A stretch of DNA of 64,000 nt, from positions 558,001 to 622,000 of the forward strand of contig JAIWND010000011.1 of NCBI GenBank assembly GCA_025330725.1. Direction: 5' to 3'. Positions 15,301 to 27,112 of the stretch are shown here, in pieces (within the stretch, counting starts at the first letter, position 1; every line of letters starts with the position of its first letter). This DNA comes from Chlamydoabsidia padenii (Eukaryota > Mucoromycota > Mucoromycetes > Mucorales > Cunninghamellaceae). The notes under the pieces were generated by a model, which did no database searches, had not been told where the DNA came from, and worked only from the letters and a program-made list of their open reading frames with translations. The position numbers and the translations under genes are program-made.

Positions 15301-16275
15301 ACCTAAGAGTAAAACAAAAACGTCAAATTAGTTTATTGTTTATCACCAAGATCTTTTAATCCCACTTGCCTGATTTCTGAATTCCAATTGTTGCACCAAA
15401 GTCATCGATACTTCCAAGACATAAGGTAAGAGTTTTGCCGAGTCGCCCTTTTCAACCATAGCCTTCACCACATCCAATCGTCTAGATTCCAAAGCGATAC
15501 CAATGGCTTGTTCATATTCTTCATCTTGAGCACATCTTTGGAACATACGTTCGACAATATCTTGAAGTCTGGCATCAATGTCTTCAGTCATACCTTCCGA
15601 ACTGGATTCTTGTTGTCGAAGATAGATATATTTGTCGATACATTTGGCTATAACAAAGAAGGAGGTCAGAGGAAACATCAAGAGTTTTATTATTATCAAT
15701 GTTTTGTACTTACAAATAATGGTTTCGACGTATTCAGACTTTTCAGAGAGGTCGAACCGTTTCCCAGCACCAAGGGCAAAAGTCAAAGAGTCATCTAATT
15801 CACCCAAGTAGTAGTAAACCTATGAGGTGGACGAGTATATAACCAAAAAAAAAAAAAAAAAGTTGGTATACAGATCTTGTCATCAGGATTGTCCATTAAA
15901 AAGATTGCACTTTACCTTGGAGGCTACCAAAGCAGCTAATTCGATATCAGGGAATTCTGCATCTTCATACAAGATTTCACTACGTAATAAGACAAAAAGG
16001 TTAGTATCATCGAGTATGTCATCCATCCATCACTTGTTCTTACATTTTCGCCACCGAGTCTGATATTTCCGCCCAGAATTGGTTGACGAGAGTATTAAGT
16101 TGTTGTAAAGCATATACTTTCAATTCAGGTTGTTGTTCATCGAGTAAAGCAACCACTCCACCTAATATCACAAACACCAAAAAAAAAAAAAAAAAGATCA
16201 TCAAGTCAGTGACCATTCTTATCCCATTCTTGTTCTATTGTTTTTTAACTTACTTGCTGAAGTAAGGGCAGCCAT
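12335..16275 (-). CDS. RPN2: 26S proteasome regulatory subunit Rpn2 (PSMD1)
   Basis: About 16 exons and roughly 935 residues. The largest base subunit of the 19S particle, it scaffolds ubiquitin receptors and Rpn1/Rpn13. The start MAALTSAS sits on a very short 22-nt first exon (16254-16275). An N-terminal helical region leads into the proteasome/cyclosome (PC) repeat toroid, with typical Gly/Ala-rich units such as [39 protein letters not shown] and [16 protein letters not shown] Lys/Glu-rich linker near 12650-12790 is followed by the conserved C-terminal domain with RYVPIKKG. The protein ends FEYPFEDN. Intron positions are numerous, but exon joins give continuous family-like sequence. Confidence 0.95.
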
Positions 16276-16408
16276 TGTTTCAATCTTGTTAATTAAAATA
16301 AATAAAAAGTAAAAGAAAGAAAAGTGTCCACGCGTTTAATGGGAGAGGGCCATAGAAAAATCCAGTGTGGCGGGAACTGAATTGTACGCGTGGGCTAAAT
16401 GACGTCCA

Positions 16409-16474
<66 letters not shown>

Positions 16475-17329
16475 AGGGGGCGGATGATGAAATCTTGTCT
16501 TTTCCTCTCCTTCCACCTTTTTTAATGAACAGCCACACCAGGATCAAGCACAACATTATAATACTGGTCGGTACCAACAATCCAGCTTGCTTTATTGTTA
16601 CCAAGTGCTGACCCCCCTGGGATTGCAATATAGTGTCCGTTATTTAAAAAGGTAAAAAACTAACCTACTAAACGGTTTTTAGTTTGGATTAACCTCCCAC
16701 ATACGATAATCAGTCATCCATTTATCGAACAACAGCACAAGCAACCCTTGGGATATATCAACCTGAATAGACTTGCACCAACCACAGCAAATAAGATCGG
16801 GAACGTGGTTGAAGTAAAACAGGGATCAGGATCTAGGCATATAATCAGCGGACTTGGCAAGAAGAATTACATGGAATCTTTGGAAGCGGTGACTTGGAAT
16901 AATATACGACCTTTGGATATAGTATTTAGCTTTAGTCAATAGTATTGTTATAGGTTATTGTTGTTGTTTCAAAATAAATATATCTCCTGCTACGGAATTC
17001 CGCTGTATGTGATGATTCTAGTTTGTTTACTAATAAATGTATTGGTTTTATTCATGTACGGCATAAACAGTATATATAAAAGGACGAATCGGCGTGAGGG
17101 GGGGGGACAACATCCACTCATTATACTTCTTGCAATGTCAATCTTTATACATGAGGAGGTGCACTAAGCGGGGTTTCATTTGAAAATCCTGCATTAGATA
17201 ACTAGTTTTCAACATGGTCCTTCTTGCATGATTCATCCTAAGGGTAAAATTGAGTGGACAAGAATGGGTTTATAAAAAATTGTGTATGTAGATGAGTTCA
17301 CTTTGTTTTTTTGGCCACCTCTGTCGCTT
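16276..17329. other. Gene-poor stretch with an orphan open frame
   Basis: It contains a TTCAGTTCCCGCC-like element upstream of RPN2 (minus-strand reading of 16368-16380), a long poly-T tract, and an open frame on the plus strand (16682-16942) running LVWINLPHTIISH to IRPLDIVFSFSQ. That frame has no in-frame ATG near its start and no family I recognise; it could be a gene fragment. Further plus-strand DNA to 17329 shows no supported gene. Confidence 0.4.
16411..16467. repeat. 57-nt poly(T) tract
   Basis: Longest homopolymer of the window, followed by eight A residues. It could be a poly-A tail scar of an inserted retrocopy on the minus strand, or simple slippage. Confidence 0.9.
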
Positions 17330-18600
17330 TGTCGTCTACATATGAAGTTTCATTCTAAACACCCGCCAACCTGTCCCTGTGCCTACATATGATCAAAGAC
17401 TGATAAAACGCAATAGAGAAGAATGTTAAACCAATTTAGATTATATTTTTTATTACGACACCGCAAATCATGATTTACAAAATAAAGAATAATCAATAAC
17501 AACAAACTTTATTAACCACATAGTAAAAGACAATAAATATACAGTATAGGGGAAAAATCGCTATTTAAATAATGTATAAGGAAATAGTCTATTGATTTAA
17601 TAAGGGGAATGATCAGTTGTTGTATATCTTTATTTGTTTTATCCAAGTTATCTTTTGAAGCCAATGGTACCAAAAGGGATATAATATTTCTAACTAAAAG
17701 TCTATTCTAAACCCGAGCTTGTGATACCAATACCAGTAAAGACGACGCTTCGTTTACAACCTGAGCTGACCCACTCTGGAAGTCAATTCATCATCCACTC
17801 CAAGATCCTTAGAGACCGGTTTACCATTGCTGGCAACAACATAATAGTAACAAATGGTCGAAGGCGCAGGCAAAGGAGAATCTTCATCTTCATCAGTAGG
17901 AGAGGATACAAAAGGATGGTTCTTGATGTAATTGCAGACATTATCTTGATATTGCACTTTTTCCAAGTATGATTTTACCACCATCAGTTCGCGATCACCA
18001 TTAGATTGGAAGACAGGAGATTTGTGATCAAATTCGGATACTACACAATGATTATAGGGTTGCAGGATGGTCTTTTCAGGAGAGTCGTCCAATAAGAGGG
18101 TGTTTTCCGGACCAAAGTCAGGCAGTTCCTTCCACACACGTTCCAAATCCTTGATCGTTAGGGTTTTTGTGTGGTATTCCTTTGCCGTCAATCCGAATTT
18201 CGATCTATCCCATACCAACGTGAGCTTGTTTCGATGTTCACCAAAGATACGGCACATGTTGCTGACATTTTGGAATTGGGCTATTTTCCCCTCCATACCA
18301 AAAACAAAAAGGGGAGAATTAGTATGTGTCATTAGAAAGGAGTGTTTTCTTCTTCTTTTTCTTCTTTATTACCTGAACTCCACACCATCACAGTAAAGTT
18401 TTCAAAGATGTAGTCAAAGAAGATGTCATGATAAGGTCTTGCATAGAAAGCAGTGGTGGGTTTCAATCTTGAGACCAAGGTGCCATTAAGATCCAGAATC
18501 AACAGTTGCTTTTTCAACATTGGTGTCTTGAGAGTTTCCGAAGGGATTTTAGTTTGATCTACATAAGACTGATGAGGTTTTGTTGGCTTTGTTGGTGTCT
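17330..18600. repeat. Segmental duplication, unit A
   Basis: Aligns with 19272-21058. Shared landmarks are the non-coding gatcaaagactgataaaac block at 17391, caaatcatgatttac at 17464, agccaatggtaccaaaaggga at 17657, and the whole FCP1-like coding region. Homology begins near the catatgaagttt block, in noncoding DNA downstream of the gene, and ends close to the start codon. Confidence 0.85.
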
Positions 18601-18625
18601 TTGATGATGGTGTTGCTTCTACCAT
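17754..18625 (-). CDS. FCP1/NIF-type HAD phosphatase-like protein, copy A
   Basis: Two exons, 18625-18373 and 18280-17754, give 259 residues with exact phase. The FCP1-homology (NLI-interacting factor) domain starts with LLILDLNGTL, where the nucleophile Asp45 is kept but the usual second Asp of DxDx(T/V) is Asn47. The second motif is intact: NTLLLDDSPEK with Asp149-Asp150, followed by LQPYNHCVV. The family dephosphorylates phosphoserine or phosphothreonine, for example on the RNA polymerase II tail. The D-to-N change makes catalysis uncertain, although DLNG variants do exist in the family. The C-terminus ends VGQLRL. A broken paralogue lies 2.4 kb away. Confidence 0.82.
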
Positions 18626-19271
18626 TGATAACTGTTAAAAAAGAAAAGGGGGAAAACGGCAAACTCTATGATATTTATATTCAAGATCCGCCGACAACAC
18701 ACTGTATTTTGGGAAATGACCCCGCTGCGAACAATGATCGCCAAAGTGATACTCCGACTGTCTGGGCTCAAACAAAGAACATTCGAAGCATGCTAAACCT
18801 GCCACGTCCTTCTTTCTGGACAGAAAACCATCCATTATACTGTCAATAAACCCTGCAGATTAAAATCATATAGAGATACACATCCAAAATGCGGCATTCT
18901 TCACTTATTTTGGAATCCCGACAACATCTTGCATGAGTGAATCTTCGTTCATTCATGCGCATGTGCGTTGATCAATGGCACCATTGACCACATTCACACA
19001 TTTTCACAACTCATGCACATTCAAGGTGTTTAATGCAAAGGTAAACTTGGCAATTATCACCAAGTCAAGTTGGTTCAAGTAAAAAATAAAAAAAAAAAAA
19101 AGACGGGGGAGGCTAGGAAGTGACTAGTCCTAGATCTTCTTCCTATATATCGTGACATACTTGCTATTTTATTTATTCACAGATAAAAACTCATGATTTT
19201 TGACGCAAAAGAAGTAAAAGTTTAATTATTAATGATTGAATGATTAATGACGGTTTGTACGCGACCTCTCT

Positions 19272-21058
19272 CTTTTGTTGTCTGCATATGAAGTTTTAGT
19301 TTAAATCCCGCCTACCCCTGTCATTGTCCCTGAATCCACATTGAAAGAATGCTATATTATATGATCAAAGACTGATAAAACATAATAGAGAAAAATGTTA
19401 AACCATTTAGATTATATTTTTTATCAAGACATCACAAATCATGATTTACCAGATAAAGAATAAACAACAACAAGCTTTATTAATCACAGAGTAAAAGACA
19501 ATATATACATATATAGGGTGAGGGTAACTAAAAGATGTATAAGAAGGGAATAGTCTATTGGTTTGATAAGATTTGTTATTGGCACAGGTGGTTCTCTTGA
19601 TTGGTCTAAAGGGGTCATTTCGATTTCCAGGGCCTAAAATCAGATCACCAAGTAGTAGGAGTCCACCTTGACACCTGTTTGACAAACGACCAGTTGTTTT
19701 TGAAGGTCGAAGAAAGGTTGGTTCCTTTGTATACTTGAGCAATTTCTGATGGATCCACTTTGTTCACTGGTTATTGTAAAAGTTGTTGTATTGATGTTTC
19801 TGTAAAGATGATAATTTCTTTTGGTTTACAAACTATAAGCATAAATGAATCCAAGTTTAGTAGCTATTTTTTTTTCTTTTTTAACCCATCCTATTCATTA
19901 CCTATCAAGTTACGAGTAGCAATACTGAATTATTTACCAGCATCTTGATTTTCTTTATTTGTAAGCGGGATAGTCCGCCGAGTTGATAAAAAACCAAAGA
20001 TGTCTAAACAAGAAGAATGATCAGTTTGTGTATATTCAAACCTATTTTAACCAAGTTACCTTTTGAAGCCAATGGTACCAAAAGGGAGGAAGAAAGACAG
20101 CTAGACCTAAATCATTGATCAGATGCATGGAGAAGAAGAGCAGATTTTATTTGAATAATTTTTTTTTTTTTGAGTGCGGGGTTATATCACCAATGTCAAT
20201 AGAGAAGACGTTACGTTTTACAATCTGAGCCGCTCCACCTGGGAAGTCAAGTCGTCTGCCACACCAAGATCCTTAGAGGTTGGTTTATCCCACACTTTAT
20301 AATAATAGCATATGGCCGAAGGAGCAGGCAAAGGAGGATCTTGTTCTTCAGTAGGAGAGGATACAAAAGGGTGGTTTTTAATATAGTTGCATACATTATC
20401 TTGGTGTTGTAGTTTTTCCAAGTATGATTTCATCACCATCAGTTCACGATCACCATTGGACTTGAAGATAGGAGATTTGTGATCAAATTCGGATACTACA
20501 CAATGATTATAGGGTTGCAAGATGGTTTTTTCTGGTGAGCTTTTCAATAAGAGGGTGTTCTTTGGACCAAAGTCAGGCAGTTCCTTCCACACACGTTCCA
20601 AATCCTTGATCGTCATAGTCTTTGTGTTGTATTCCTTCGTTGTTAGTTCAAATTTCAATCGATCCCATACTGATTTGAGGTCTTTTTGATGTTCACCAAA
20701 GATACGGCACATGTTGGTGACATTCTGGATTTGGGCTAGTCCCCCATGTCAAACAACAACAACAACAAAAAAAAAAAAAAAAAAAAAAGAGGTAAATTAG
20801 TCAATGTCATTAGTTAGGAATGTGTTTACCTGAACTCCACACCATTACAGTAAAGTTTCAAAGACGTAATCAAGGAAGATGTCGTGATAAGGTCTTGCAT
20901 AGAAGTGTTTAGTGAATTTCACTCGTGAGAGCAAGGTGCCACCAAAGCCCAGAATCAACAGTTGCTTTTTAAACATGGGTGTCTTGAGATTTTCCGAAGA
21001 GACGTTAGTTTGATCCACATAAGCCTGGTTGGGCTTTGTTGGTTTGGGTAGTTGTCTT
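19272..21058. repeat. Segmental duplication, unit B
   Basis: Direct-orientation copy of 17330-18600 with the same gene order. It is longer because of a roughly 435-bp insertion (19571-20006) and poly-A growth in the intron (20768-20788). A TTTAAATCCCGCC element is present at 19300-19312, where unit A has a diverged ctaaacacccgcc. Confidence 0.85.
19571..20006. other. Insertion inside duplication unit B
   Basis: Unit A is continuous at the equivalent point (about 17598-17605). The inserted segment has minus-strand fragments that read like coding sequence (for example DIFGFLSTRRTIPLTNKENQ near 19950-20000, then KVDPSEIAQVYKGTNL near 19740) broken by stops, so it may be a decayed gene piece. 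No terminal repeats or transposase were recognised. Confidence 0.5.
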
Positions 21059-21069
21059 GTTCTCCACAT
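20218..21069 (-). pseudogene. FCP1/NIF phosphatase-like paralogue, copy B, frameshifted
   Basis: Exons 21069-20830 and 20735-20218 align with copy A over the whole length. Three kinds of damage are visible. Motif I reads LLILGFGGTL, losing both Asp residues. Motif NTLLLDDSPEK has become NTLLLKSSPEK. One T is missing at 20855-20858 compared with 18399-18402, which shifts the frame at DYVFETL and brings an immediate stop. The C-terminal half is otherwise open and well conserved through to VERLRL. The N-terminus (MWRTRQLPKPTKP) differs from copy A. It is either a recent pseudogene or a copy kept for a non-catalytic C-terminal product. Confidence 0.8.
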
Positions 21070-21395
21070 GGCCAATTTTTTTTCAAAAAAAAAAAAAAAA
21101 AAAAAAGTAAGAGAAAGAAAAGGGGGAGATTGGAAACTACGCAAAACCCTTTTTTTGAAACGACCACTCTGCACGATGATCAACAATTAAAAACCCGACA
21201 CCTCTTGCGTGAGTTAAGCTTGCATCCTTTATAAACAATAGAGGGGAGCGAAAAAATTGTATTCACACGGGTCATTTGACTTGTCCAAGTCTTTTCATGG
21301 GAGTACTTTCCTCCTCCGACAACTGCGATAGTGGAAGTGCTATTTTGCCAGTTTACTCCTTGAAACAAGAAGATGGTTTACATCTCTCTTTCAGG

Positions 21396-21500
21396 GACCT
21401 AGTCCAACGGTGAAGTTGAAATAAAAAAGAAAGCCAGACACTTGCGCATAATACTAACGGTCATTTCATTCTCCGCATATGGAGCCTAAAATTCAAGTTA
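21396..21500 (+). repeat. Dispersed repeat, partial diverged copy 3
   Basis: Matches the second half of copies 1 and 2: ggacctagtccaacggtgaag, cataatactaacggtcatttcattctccgcatatg and aaaattcaagttac. The 5' half is missing. It lies between the broken FCP1-like copy and the 3' end of the Arf GEF gene. Confidence 0.6.
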
Positions 21501-21724
21501 CGATTCATGCAAGATGAAGGACGATCACTTTACCCTTTTGGGATGCTACTGTGCACACACACACACACAAGATACATTGCATATATTATAAAAAGTTGTT
21601 TGGTTTTTTTTATTGACAAGGGGTAATAATACAAATGATTAGGTGATGATAATAAAAAGTAAAGAGTACATTAATAGGTTGTAAAGATAATATATGTAAA
21701 AAACCCAAACTATAAGATGATCTA

Positions 21725-24700
21725 CTACTGCAAGTCCAGTTCATCTTCAATTTCCTTGATCAAATCCATATCATGTAAATCAATGAGAGCAACATGATCC
21801 AAGGCAAGATTATCCGACGAGGCCAATTGAAGACTTTGTTCCAGCGCATCACAGTAGTGTTGGTATTTGATGATATCCCCCAACAAGTAGGAAGATTTGA
21901 GAGTCCAGTTGGAGAGAGCACGTTTATAATTGAAGGAGCGTTTGTTGGGAAACCGAACGAGCATCTTGGTCTTGATATCACGATGAGCATTGATTTCCGA
22001 ATGTAGCCAGCGAAGATGATGGTTGAGGGCATCCAATTGGCGAGTAGGATCGTCCGTGTGCTGACTAGCTACCGCAGGCGCTACAGGAGGTTGCCAATCA
22101 TAGATCACGAGCGAGTCTGCGTCGCCTCCACCCACCGTATTACCCGTCATGACATCGCCATTTTGTATCGCATCGAGATCCACAATCACCGTATGGAGAC
22201 ATTCGCCCCAGCCATAGTCCATATTGCCCACCCCGCCTTGGAGTGGTTCCTTGCTTTGTCGTGCCGCCCAATAGTTGCAAGTCAATACCCATGATGTCAC
22301 ATCGTCCAATGATGTCCCTTGGAATAAGTAAACACCGCCATTGGGTTGTTGGAATGCAAATACATGTTGACGCATCTTGTTGTAGCCGGGTGGTGGTAAT
22401 ACGTTCGATAGGGTATGTTTCAAATCAATAGTAAGCACCAAAAGATCCTATAATAATAATAAAAAAGTATGAGAAGACAAAATCCTCCCATTCCGAGTTT
22501 GAAGGTACTACTTACATTCCATGAAGGATCAAATTTTGATAATGGACCTTGAATATGTTTTCTTGTGTTGTTGCGGCCATGTGTGTGTCTAAAAAGTTCG
22601 ATAGATCCCTGTGTAATCCGATCCGTTTCCCTTTGTCCTGGTATATCATAAAGCTTCATAACACCTTGATCGTCCACCACCATGAGCTGTTCTTTCCATT
22701 CCCTTGATTTCGCCTTGTGATTAGAGCTTTTCAGTAGGTGCTTGCACATGACCACCGATTCTTTCGCAAAGGGAGCATCTTGAAAATAGGTGCCGGGTGT
22801 AAACAGAATGGGAGAGAGCGCCGAGTTGTTTCGATGGCCGCTATTTATCGTATCATGTCTTGACTGTCGTGTGTTGTCTGTAGTCGATCCGTCTAGACTT
22901 GATGTGATGGATGATCCAATAGACGTCATTGATTCATTACTGTGGTATTTTCCTGATGCTGTTAGTGATGAGGCTTGACGAAGGGATATAGAGCGTGAGA
23001 GTCTCCTTGATGTTGATGCTGTTGTTGTTGATATCCTAGGAGGAGGTGCTGGATTTGACAATGATGAGTGATATATTGATGATCTTGATGGCGTGGACAA
23101 TGGTGAGGACGGTCTTGGCATTATTGGAATGTCGTTGTTGGCCATCATCATGCTTTCCCGCCCAGCTTTGCGAATCATTGAGCTGACCCCACGTTTTAAA
23201 CTTTCTACATGTCGTAAGGTATTCCCTGTTTTAGTATCGGCACAATGGGTCGCCGGCCAGTGTTCATCCGAGAGAGGCTGTAGAATTTGGTAATTCTTGA
23301 CCGACATGTAAATTTCCTACAAGAGTAATGGTATTAGTCATCATGTCATTCTGATGTTGTCAGGTCAGGCAACAAGATAATTACCTTTAAATACCTTTCC
23401 ATATCAGGGTCAAATTGTGATGAATAGGTGATTTCCGAATGTAATCGTAGCTGGGAATGGATGGCAAGCATGGTGTTCTTGATAAAATCTTGTTTGGACA
23501 TTCGATGATGATTGCCCTGAGCCACATGTAAATCAGTATTGAGTAAAAGTAGGGAATAGACTACCGCATAGACTACATCTAGAAAGAGAGAATCATTAGA
23601 CAAGGTATTCATTTTTTTTTTAAATCCATTGTCGCCTACCTGGGCATTTGAATTCGGAGTTTGGATTGCAATCCCAAAAACGGTGAGCAAACACCTCCAA
23701 GATACGATCGATTTGTTGTGCTTCGGCCTTAAAATAAAGTTTGCTGCATAGTTTCCTATAGAATAAAGATTAAATTTTTTGAATGATCTTTTTTTATTTT
23801 TATTATTACCTGAAAGCACTATCCAATTTCATACCCGTAAAATAAAACAGGTCCATGTAACACACCAGGGTTTCAGCATTGTATGGCACCCTATATATAT
23901 ATATATATATAAAGAGGGTCAGTCATCCATTCATGGTTACACAAATCATTCCAAGCGTACTTACAATTGACCCAGCCATTCGGCATAGCGATCCACAGGT
24001 AAAAACGATTCATCACAATTCCAAATCCGTTTTGCCGTTTCCTTTGCCCTTGTAGACAATTCAGCTGGTCGAGTCCATGCAGTGGATAGACGAGGATCCC
24101 GCATTTGGTGTGACAGATTCGAAGACACATCATCACTGTTCCAAGCTTCGTCCAATGTTTTCGAGAACATTTCCGAAAGTGCCTTGATTGATCTGGATCG
24201 TTCGTGGTGAAGATGCCCTGGTGGAGATGTGTTGACCCTGTCGTTTCCCATCAAGATACTTTCAGTGTGTGCCCGCAATGCCTCTTTATCTTCTTTGGAC
24301 AGTTCAGGATCGTCGTCGGCTTGTGCTGTCGGTGGTTGATCAGATTTGGCAATGTCGCTGCTGAATCGCTTGTCGATGGTCCCGTCGCCGACACTTTTCC
24401 GTTTCCAATCGAGCATCACCTTTGCCAAATCATCAGGAGGAGGAGAGTTGCGGAGTTGTTGCACCATAGACTGTCGACTTGGTTGGTTTCGTAAAGAATG
24501 ACGCATATTGACCACTAAACCACCTGCACTACCAAAATGCCCAGCACTGAGCCGCTTGGTGAGACTGGCTCGGCTCTTGTTGCCAACAACGGGTTCCAAG
24601 TCTAATTCTTCCGAAGCATCCACATAGGATTCGTCGCTGCTGTCATCGCCATCATTGTCGCTGCTGTTGTCTATTTTGATTTTAATCACATTGTTGGCAA

Positions 24701-25469
24701 TATCTTCAAGATCAGGTTGAGGTTGCTGGATTTCTGTTTCATTGTGATGACTGCTAGTGGTATTATTGAGTGCTGTTGGTTGTTCCAAGTGAGAATTCAT
24801 TGTTGTATCTGATTTGGCGGTTGTTGTTGTTGCGGGAGTAAGAAAAAAGTTTGGTGGAGTTGTATACATGACCGAAGGTAAAGTTGCTGACCGCCTCCTT
24901 TTTGCTTTTTCCAAACTAGTTGCCTTGTCCTTTGTCCCTGTCAAACGGTTCTTGTTGGTGGTAGGGGTGGGATAATCTAAGTTACGACCTGGCACTGGTG
25001 TTGATACATTGGTAGTGACGGTTGGAGTTGAGGAATGCCGTTGAGCAGGAGGTGGAGATTCGTTGTTCCAGTTGGCCGAACCACGATTGTCAGACTGGGT
25101 AAAAAAAAAAAAGTATGAGCATACATGTTCGTTGACCATAATTATTTGGTCTTTACCTTTGTAGTGAATCGCTCCAGCATGCGCCTTCCGATTCCCTTGT
25201 TCTTTTTGACTTTCTATATATCAGAAGAGAAGAGTTTTTGGTTAGTGAGTTATGCATAGTTGTTTGATGACATCCCCAAGGTTACTTACATTGTGTTCAT
25301 TTTGGTTATTACAGGTGGACTCCAGTGAGGTTGAATTAAGGTCGTCGTAGACATATACAGGTGTTGAATTGGCGAGAAACCTGGACAAGAAGTGTTTTGA
25401 TCTAGTTCCACGGCCATTCATGTTGCTTTTGTCAGATGGAGAAGGGAGCACCGACGAATGCTGTGTCAT
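21725..25469 (-). CDS. Sec7-PH Arf guanine-nucleotide exchange factor
   Basis: About eight exons and roughly 1,100 residues. The long Ser/Thr-rich N-terminal half is probably disordered. The Sec7 domain begins at about 24040 (AKRIWNCDESFLPVDRYAEW). The glutamic-finger segment is FKAEAQQIDRILEVF (Glu in the AEAQ core), and the second motif is LLLNTDLHVAQGNHHRMS. A PH domain follows (EWKEQLMVVDDQGVMKLYD to VTSWVLTCNYWA), with a C-terminal helical region ending EIEDELDLQ. Sec7-PH order fits the EFA6/Psd and fungal Syt1/Yel1 type that activates Arf GTPases at the plasma membrane. Exons 1-3 (25469-25290, a short basic exon, 25094-23965) are explicit; later joins are read from splice sites. Confidence 0.9.
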
Positions 25470-25637
25470 AATGTTAACAAGCAGACTTTCGCGGTCGAAT
25501 GGACAAAGTAAGGAGGTAGTGACAATAAGGAAGGGAAAGATTACTTTATTTAATAAGGTGTTTGGTATAAAAGTAATATAAAGGGGTAGAGTAAAATAAA
25601 GTAAAAGTGAAAAAAAAGGGAAGAGGGAAGAAGAAGA

Positions 25638-25651
25638 GCGGGATTATTAAA
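25638..25651 (-). promoter_or_regulatory. Recurrent element variant upstream of the Arf GEF
   Basis: GCGGGATTATTAAA, 170 bp upstream of the ATG. The A/T part is longer than usual, so this is a weaker instance. Confidence 0.25.
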
Positions 25652-25784
25652 TGTGTGTCAATAAAAACCAATTTATAGAATCATGTGCCACAGATAATCT
25701 TGCCAACCAAAGTTTATGGAAGCCAGGCACGTTTTTTTTTTTTTTTTGTCAAAAAGACCATCCCTTGAGTGCACTGATATGAGC

Positions 25785-26168
25785 TTAAGCTACATAACGT
25801 TTACGCATGGTACGATATTTCTTTAGGTAATACATCATTTCTAGTTCTATTGATAACGCCTATCAGTTAACCAGTCATTGTTACATGTATCCTATTTACC
25901 TTTACAAACGTATTCACCTAGAGCAATGCACTTTTTAATTTCGTCTTCATCCTTCAGATCCTTCTTTTTCATAAAGGCGGCTTTAAGTTTGGGTCTAAAA
26001 AAGTCATTGTACCCAGCAGGATATTCACGACCTAGATAAGACAACTAAAAACATCCATAAGCAAAAAGTCATTTAGTAAACTGGTTTATAACAAACTATC
26101 AAGTCTTTTTATTTCATGTTTACCTGTTTGTATAAAGCAATCACTTGAGGTCGTAAAGCTTGTGACAT
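25785..26168 (-). CDS. ETFRF1: LYR-motif protein, ETF regulatory factor 1 (LYRM5) homologue
   Basis: Three exons, 26168-26124, 26044-25900 and 25846-25785, encode 83 residues. The pattern [14 protein letters not shown], then [16 protein letters not shown], then [20 protein letters not shown], matches the small mitochondrial Complex1_LYR protein that removes FAD from electron transfer flavoprotein, and length is normal for the family. As in other members of this branch, the LYR tripeptide is not strict. It belongs in the mitochondrial matrix and would restrain fatty-acid and amino-acid electron input. Its introns contain canonical donors and acceptors. Confidence 0.92.
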
Positions 26169-26262
26169 TATATATAATTGAAGTAATCAACTGAAAGAGA
26201 GAGAAAGCCCCCCCCCCAAAAAAAACTGGTTTCAATTTTGTGGGAAGAAAAATGGCCAATGA

Positions 26263-26274
26263 TTCAAATCCCGC
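26263..26274 (+). promoter_or_regulatory. Recurrent element upstream of ETFRF1
   Basis: TTCAAATCCCGC, perfect core, 95 bp upstream of the ETFRF1 ATG and immediately before dispersed-repeat copy 2. Confidence 0.5.
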
Positions 26275-26291
26275 TCACATGCAATTTGAGT

Positions 26292-26655
26292 ACGTCGATT
26301 AGGGTAAACTTTGGCCCAAGTGGCTTCCTATAGGCTTCATCTCATTAATGCAAACTATGATGGTCAATGTCCTGTAGAAGATTGTTATAATTTGACAATG
26401 CATGGGTTTTGATCATCTTATTTTTTCTTTTTCACACCATATAAAAGAGCTTTTTAAATTCTTTTCCTTTAACAAACAACAACAACTTGTCAGTCAGTTC
26501 TTGGATGAGACTATGGCTGGCACCCCTCCTTTGAGAGGGAAGGTTACAGGGCTTTGGCCAACGGTAAGTGAAAACTAAAAGGAAACCACCTACTTCCCAC
26601 ATAATAGTAACTGATATTTCATCCTCCGCTTATTCGACGAAAAATTCAAGTTACC
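26292..26655 (+). repeat. Dispersed repeat, copy 2
   Basis: Longest copy. Between the caatgcatggg block (26396) and the tggccaacggtaagtg block (26555) it has about 150 bp absent from copy 1. That extra DNA contains a TATA-like tataaaag (26440), a CAACAACAAC leader and an ATG (26514) opening MAGTPPLRGKVTGLWPT up to a gtaagtg donor. It therefore looks like the promoter and first exon of a gene whose body is missing or unrecognised downstream (26656-27112). Confidence 0.65.
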
Positions 26656-27112
26656 CAGAAAGACGAGGACGCTTGCTTGCGACCATATAGCAAACCCTTC
26701 ACACAGACTTGAGGATTATTAATGCAAGACAAGCCAGTTAGGATTATATACAGGACTGTTCGTGTAATGTGATTTGAGTTGATCACTTTACATTCACGCC
26801 CTGATCTTACTCCACGATCTATCTACTTTTTTTACTTTTTTTTTATACTTTATAACAACACCCATATTAAAAAGCATTGACTGCATTACATAAATGTCAT
26901 TTTTATTAAAAGAATGAGAAGAGAAAAGACATAATTCTAAAAAGTAAAAAACCAAAAAGTCTATGAGGGAAAGAGGGAGAGGAGATCATACAAATAACTA
27001 TAACTACATTGAATTAAAACAACACTACATATGTACATAGAGAGAGGGCATAAGGGTGGAAGGTGGGATTATCGGGGATTTAAACTGCATAAATGTAAGG
27101 GCAAGGAGGATC

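Noticed and set aside
16395..16628. Poly-Lys or poly-Phe open frames
   Set aside because: Created by the homopolymer tract.
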